Positions 28,580 to 29,753 of a stretch of DNA of 29,753 bases are shown in pieces. The stretch comes from RGIG1828 sp045546535 (GTDB lineage Bacteria; Bacillota; Clostridia; UMGS1810): NCBI GenBank assembly GCA_045546535.1, contig JAZQDA010000124.1, positions 1 to 29,753 on the forward strand, given 5' to 3'. Positions within the stretch are counted from its first letter, which is position 1, and every line of letters starts with the position of its first letter. A model generated the notes under the pieces. That model did no database searches. It had not been told where the DNA came from and saw only the letters and a program-made list of their open reading frames with translations. The position numbers and the translations under genes are program-made.

Positions 28580-29064
28580 ATCACATAATCCTCCCCTGTA
28601 ATCTGCCTATATCCGTCAAGTAAAGTCTTCCACTCGTCATCACTTATCCTCGACTTGCCGACACCGAAAACGTGCTTTTCATAGAGGTTAGCCATACACA
28701 CTCGGAGATATTCTTTATTGTGCCAATCGGGGAAAATGTCTTTAACAAGTCTAATTGAAATAATATCAAGAGAAGAAATATCAAGTGTAAAATCTTTTCC
28801 ATACTCATAATCTCCAAATTCCAAGAACTCCCAAAATAAATTTCGGTCTATATTTTTATTATATCTCTTTATGTATTCTTGATTATACATTAAAAAATAA
28901 CTTGTTAAATGCTTTTTATCATACTCCATAACTTTGTTAATAAGCAAATGGTTTGTCTTGCCTGTATCACGCCACGCCCTCATTATTGCAACAACCTCAC
29001 GGAGTTGACCCTTAAATTGTGCCTCGCTCAAATATGGGAGCAACTGAGCCGCCCATAACCTCAT
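28576..29064 (-). CDS. Pyrimidine-dimer DNA glycosylase-like protein
   Basis: A 162-residue protein whose first 60 residues (MRLWAAQLLPYLSEAQFKGQLREVVAIM, then NHLLINKVMEY) resemble the short family annotated as pyrimidine-dimer DNA glycosylase (Pyr_excise type, M-R-L-W-x-x-x-L-I/L-P-x-L start). Such proteins remove UV-damaged pyrimidines. The later half (DIFPDWHNKEYLRVCMANLYEKH; SRISDDEWKTLLDGY) looks specific to this phage. The assignment rests on the N-terminal pattern. Confidence 0.5.
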   Translation of the reverse strand: MRLWAAQLLPYLSEAQFKGQLREVVAIMRAWRDTGKTNHLLINKVMEYDKKHLTSYFLMYNQEYIKRYNKNIDRNLFWEFLEFGDYEYGKDFTLDISSLDIISIRLVKDIFPDWHNKEYLRVCMANLYEKHVFGVGKSRISDDEWKTLLDGYRQITGEDYVI

Positions 29065-29067
29065 CCT

Positions 29068-29226
29068 TTATTCCTCCTCAAAGAAAATGTCAACCATTCC
29101 ATTAACAAGGTCATTACCCACCGAAACAACCTCACACGAAAACCCTGTCTTAATGTTCGTGCAAAATACCACATTATCTTGTGGGCATTCTTTCAACGCT
29201 TCAATCAATTCTTTTACGGTGTACAT
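29068..29226 (-). CDS. Hypothetical early protein, 52 aa
   Basis: Starting at ATG 29226 (AGAGG eight bases upstream), a 52-residue protein MYTVKELIEALKECPQDNVVF followed by beta strands. The start MYTVKELIEALK-x-C/L-P-Q-D is a pattern I know from many small phage proteins of unknown function. It is the first gene after the promoter at 29275-29303; an earlier TTG would overlap the promoter. Confidence 0.6.
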   Translation of the reverse strand: MYTVKELIEALKECPQDNVVFCTNIKTGFSCEVVSVGNDLVNGMVDIFFEEE

Positions 29227-29274
29227 ATCTAAATACCTCTTTCTTTCTTGGGGTGTTCCCCTTACTGTGATTAT

Positions 29275-29303
29275 ATTATAACACATAAAAATCAAAATGT
29301 CAA
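29275..29303 (-). promoter_or_regulatory. Sigma-A promoter of the small early genes
   Basis: Minus-strand TTGACA (29303-29298), 17-base spacer ending TGTGT, TATAAT (29280-29275). It starts 39 bases after the helicase stop and drives the early hypothetical genes. Confidence 0.88.
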
Positions 29304-29342
29304 TAGGTTTTTGAAAAGTTTTTGAAATATTTTTGATATTTT

Positions 29343-29753
29343 TTACAGAGGTAATTCGTCAAGGTCGGTTATATCTTCCCATTTTGGAGCAAAACAAGAA
29401 TATTCTTTATCTTCATACGGATTTGCAGTAATTCTCTTTGACTTTTCGCTGTAATACAATTTTATGGAATTTTCGCCCGTAAGGATTTTTCCATTCAAGC
29501 GGTTTTTGGTTATCATCAATTCGCTGTCGTGTTCTGTTCCGTCTTTCGCTCTTTGGTAGTTAAACACAAAAGAAACGGCATTTGTAATATCGCTTGAACC
29601 GCTGACAGTATCATTATCAAAATCGCCCTGTGTTTTCTTTGGGTGAGCCACAAGAATAATTGCAACATCGTACTGCTGTGCCAATTTTTCAAGGCTCTTT
29701 ACGAAAGAGGACTGCTGCCGGTAAAGGTCGGTATTTACATCGCAATCCATAGC
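29343..29753 (-). CDS. Replicative DNA helicase, C-terminal part (cut by window edge)
   Basis: The frame is open to the right edge, so only the last ~136 residues are seen. They carry the end of a DnaB/RecA-like ATPase: a FVKSLEKLAQQYDVAIILVAHPKK segment (strand and sensor His), then VSGSSDITNAVSFVFNYQR (the SGSSDI...A loop common in DnaB-like and primase-helicases), and the typical LMITKNRLNGKILTG closing strand pair. It unwinds DNA ahead of the phage replisome. The N-terminal half, and whether a primase domain is fused, are outside the window. Confidence 0.85.
   Translation of the reverse strand, partial: AMDCDVNTDLYRQQSSFVKSLEKLAQQYDVAIILVAHPKKTQGDFDNDTVSGSSDITNAVSFVFNYQRAKDGTEHDSELMITKNRLNGKILTGENSIKLYYSEKSKRITANPYEDKEYSCFAPKWEDITDLDELPL

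Noticed and set aside
1..29753. CRISPR array, insertion sequence or integrase
   Set aside because: No regular direct repeats with spacers, no transposase or recombinase signature on either strand.

Overview
The window is a continuous piece of a tailed bacteriophage or prophage genome with the late-gene order of an A118-like siphophage. It is AT-rich, uses AGGAGG-type ribosome binding sites and TTG/GTG starts, and has consensus sigma-A promoters. Its protein set (Gp15, three Listeria-type minor capsid proteins, a GP20-type scaffold, a phi LC3-like holin) is typical of Bacillota phages, so the host is probably a low-GC Bacillota, perhaps a gut Clostridia. No integrase, repressor or bacterial housekeeping gene is visible, so virulent versus temperate cannot be decided. 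Every supported gene lies on the minus strand, so the map reads from right to left.

Right to left: (a) 29753-27848 is the tail of an early/replication region: the C-terminal part of a DnaB/RecA-fold replicative helicase cut by the window edge, then small early genes including a pyrimidine-dimer-glycosylase-like protein. (b) 27842-25386 starts at a strong promoter and carries tRNA-Gln(TTG), tRNA-Arg(ACG), a long-range structured RNA candidate, a ParB-like protein, a DpdA/TGT-like gene split by a frameshift, and a YhhQ/QPTR queuosine-precursor transporter. (c) 25396-21278 is packaging: small and large terminase, a DUF4417-like protein, a Gly-rich protein and the portal. (d) 21273-19411 holds a tail-fibre-like cassette and a membrane HEYGH metallopeptidase, closed by a strong terminator. 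(e) 19337-15258 starts at a new promoter and is an accessory block (two winged-helix-like paralogues, a ribbon-helix-helix protein, Cys-rich proteins, a Mom-like DNA modification protein) ending in the minor capsid/head morphogenesis gene. (f) 15261-14427 is an autonomous HNH endonuclease unit with its own promoter, unusual structured leader and terminator. (g) 14047-12015 is a run of very small genes. (h) 11923-8161 is scaffold, major capsid, connector and the three minor capsid proteins; 8143-592 is major tail protein, chaperones, tape measure, baseplate and fibre-related proteins; 579-102 is a lysis-type pair of small membrane proteins. A promoter at 105-77 fires out of the left edge.

The most interesting theme is DNA hypermodification. 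A queuosine-precursor transporter next to a DpdA/TGT-like gene suggests 7-deazaguanine in phage DNA made by salvage, and a separate Mom-like gene suggests a second base modification. The DpdA-like gene reads as two frames, so the first system may be broken, recoded or mis-sequenced. The structural operon is also cut into several units by promoters that all carry a TGn extended -10, three of them with palindromes over or beside the -10/start site. Functional names come from recalled family signatures; no database search was possible.
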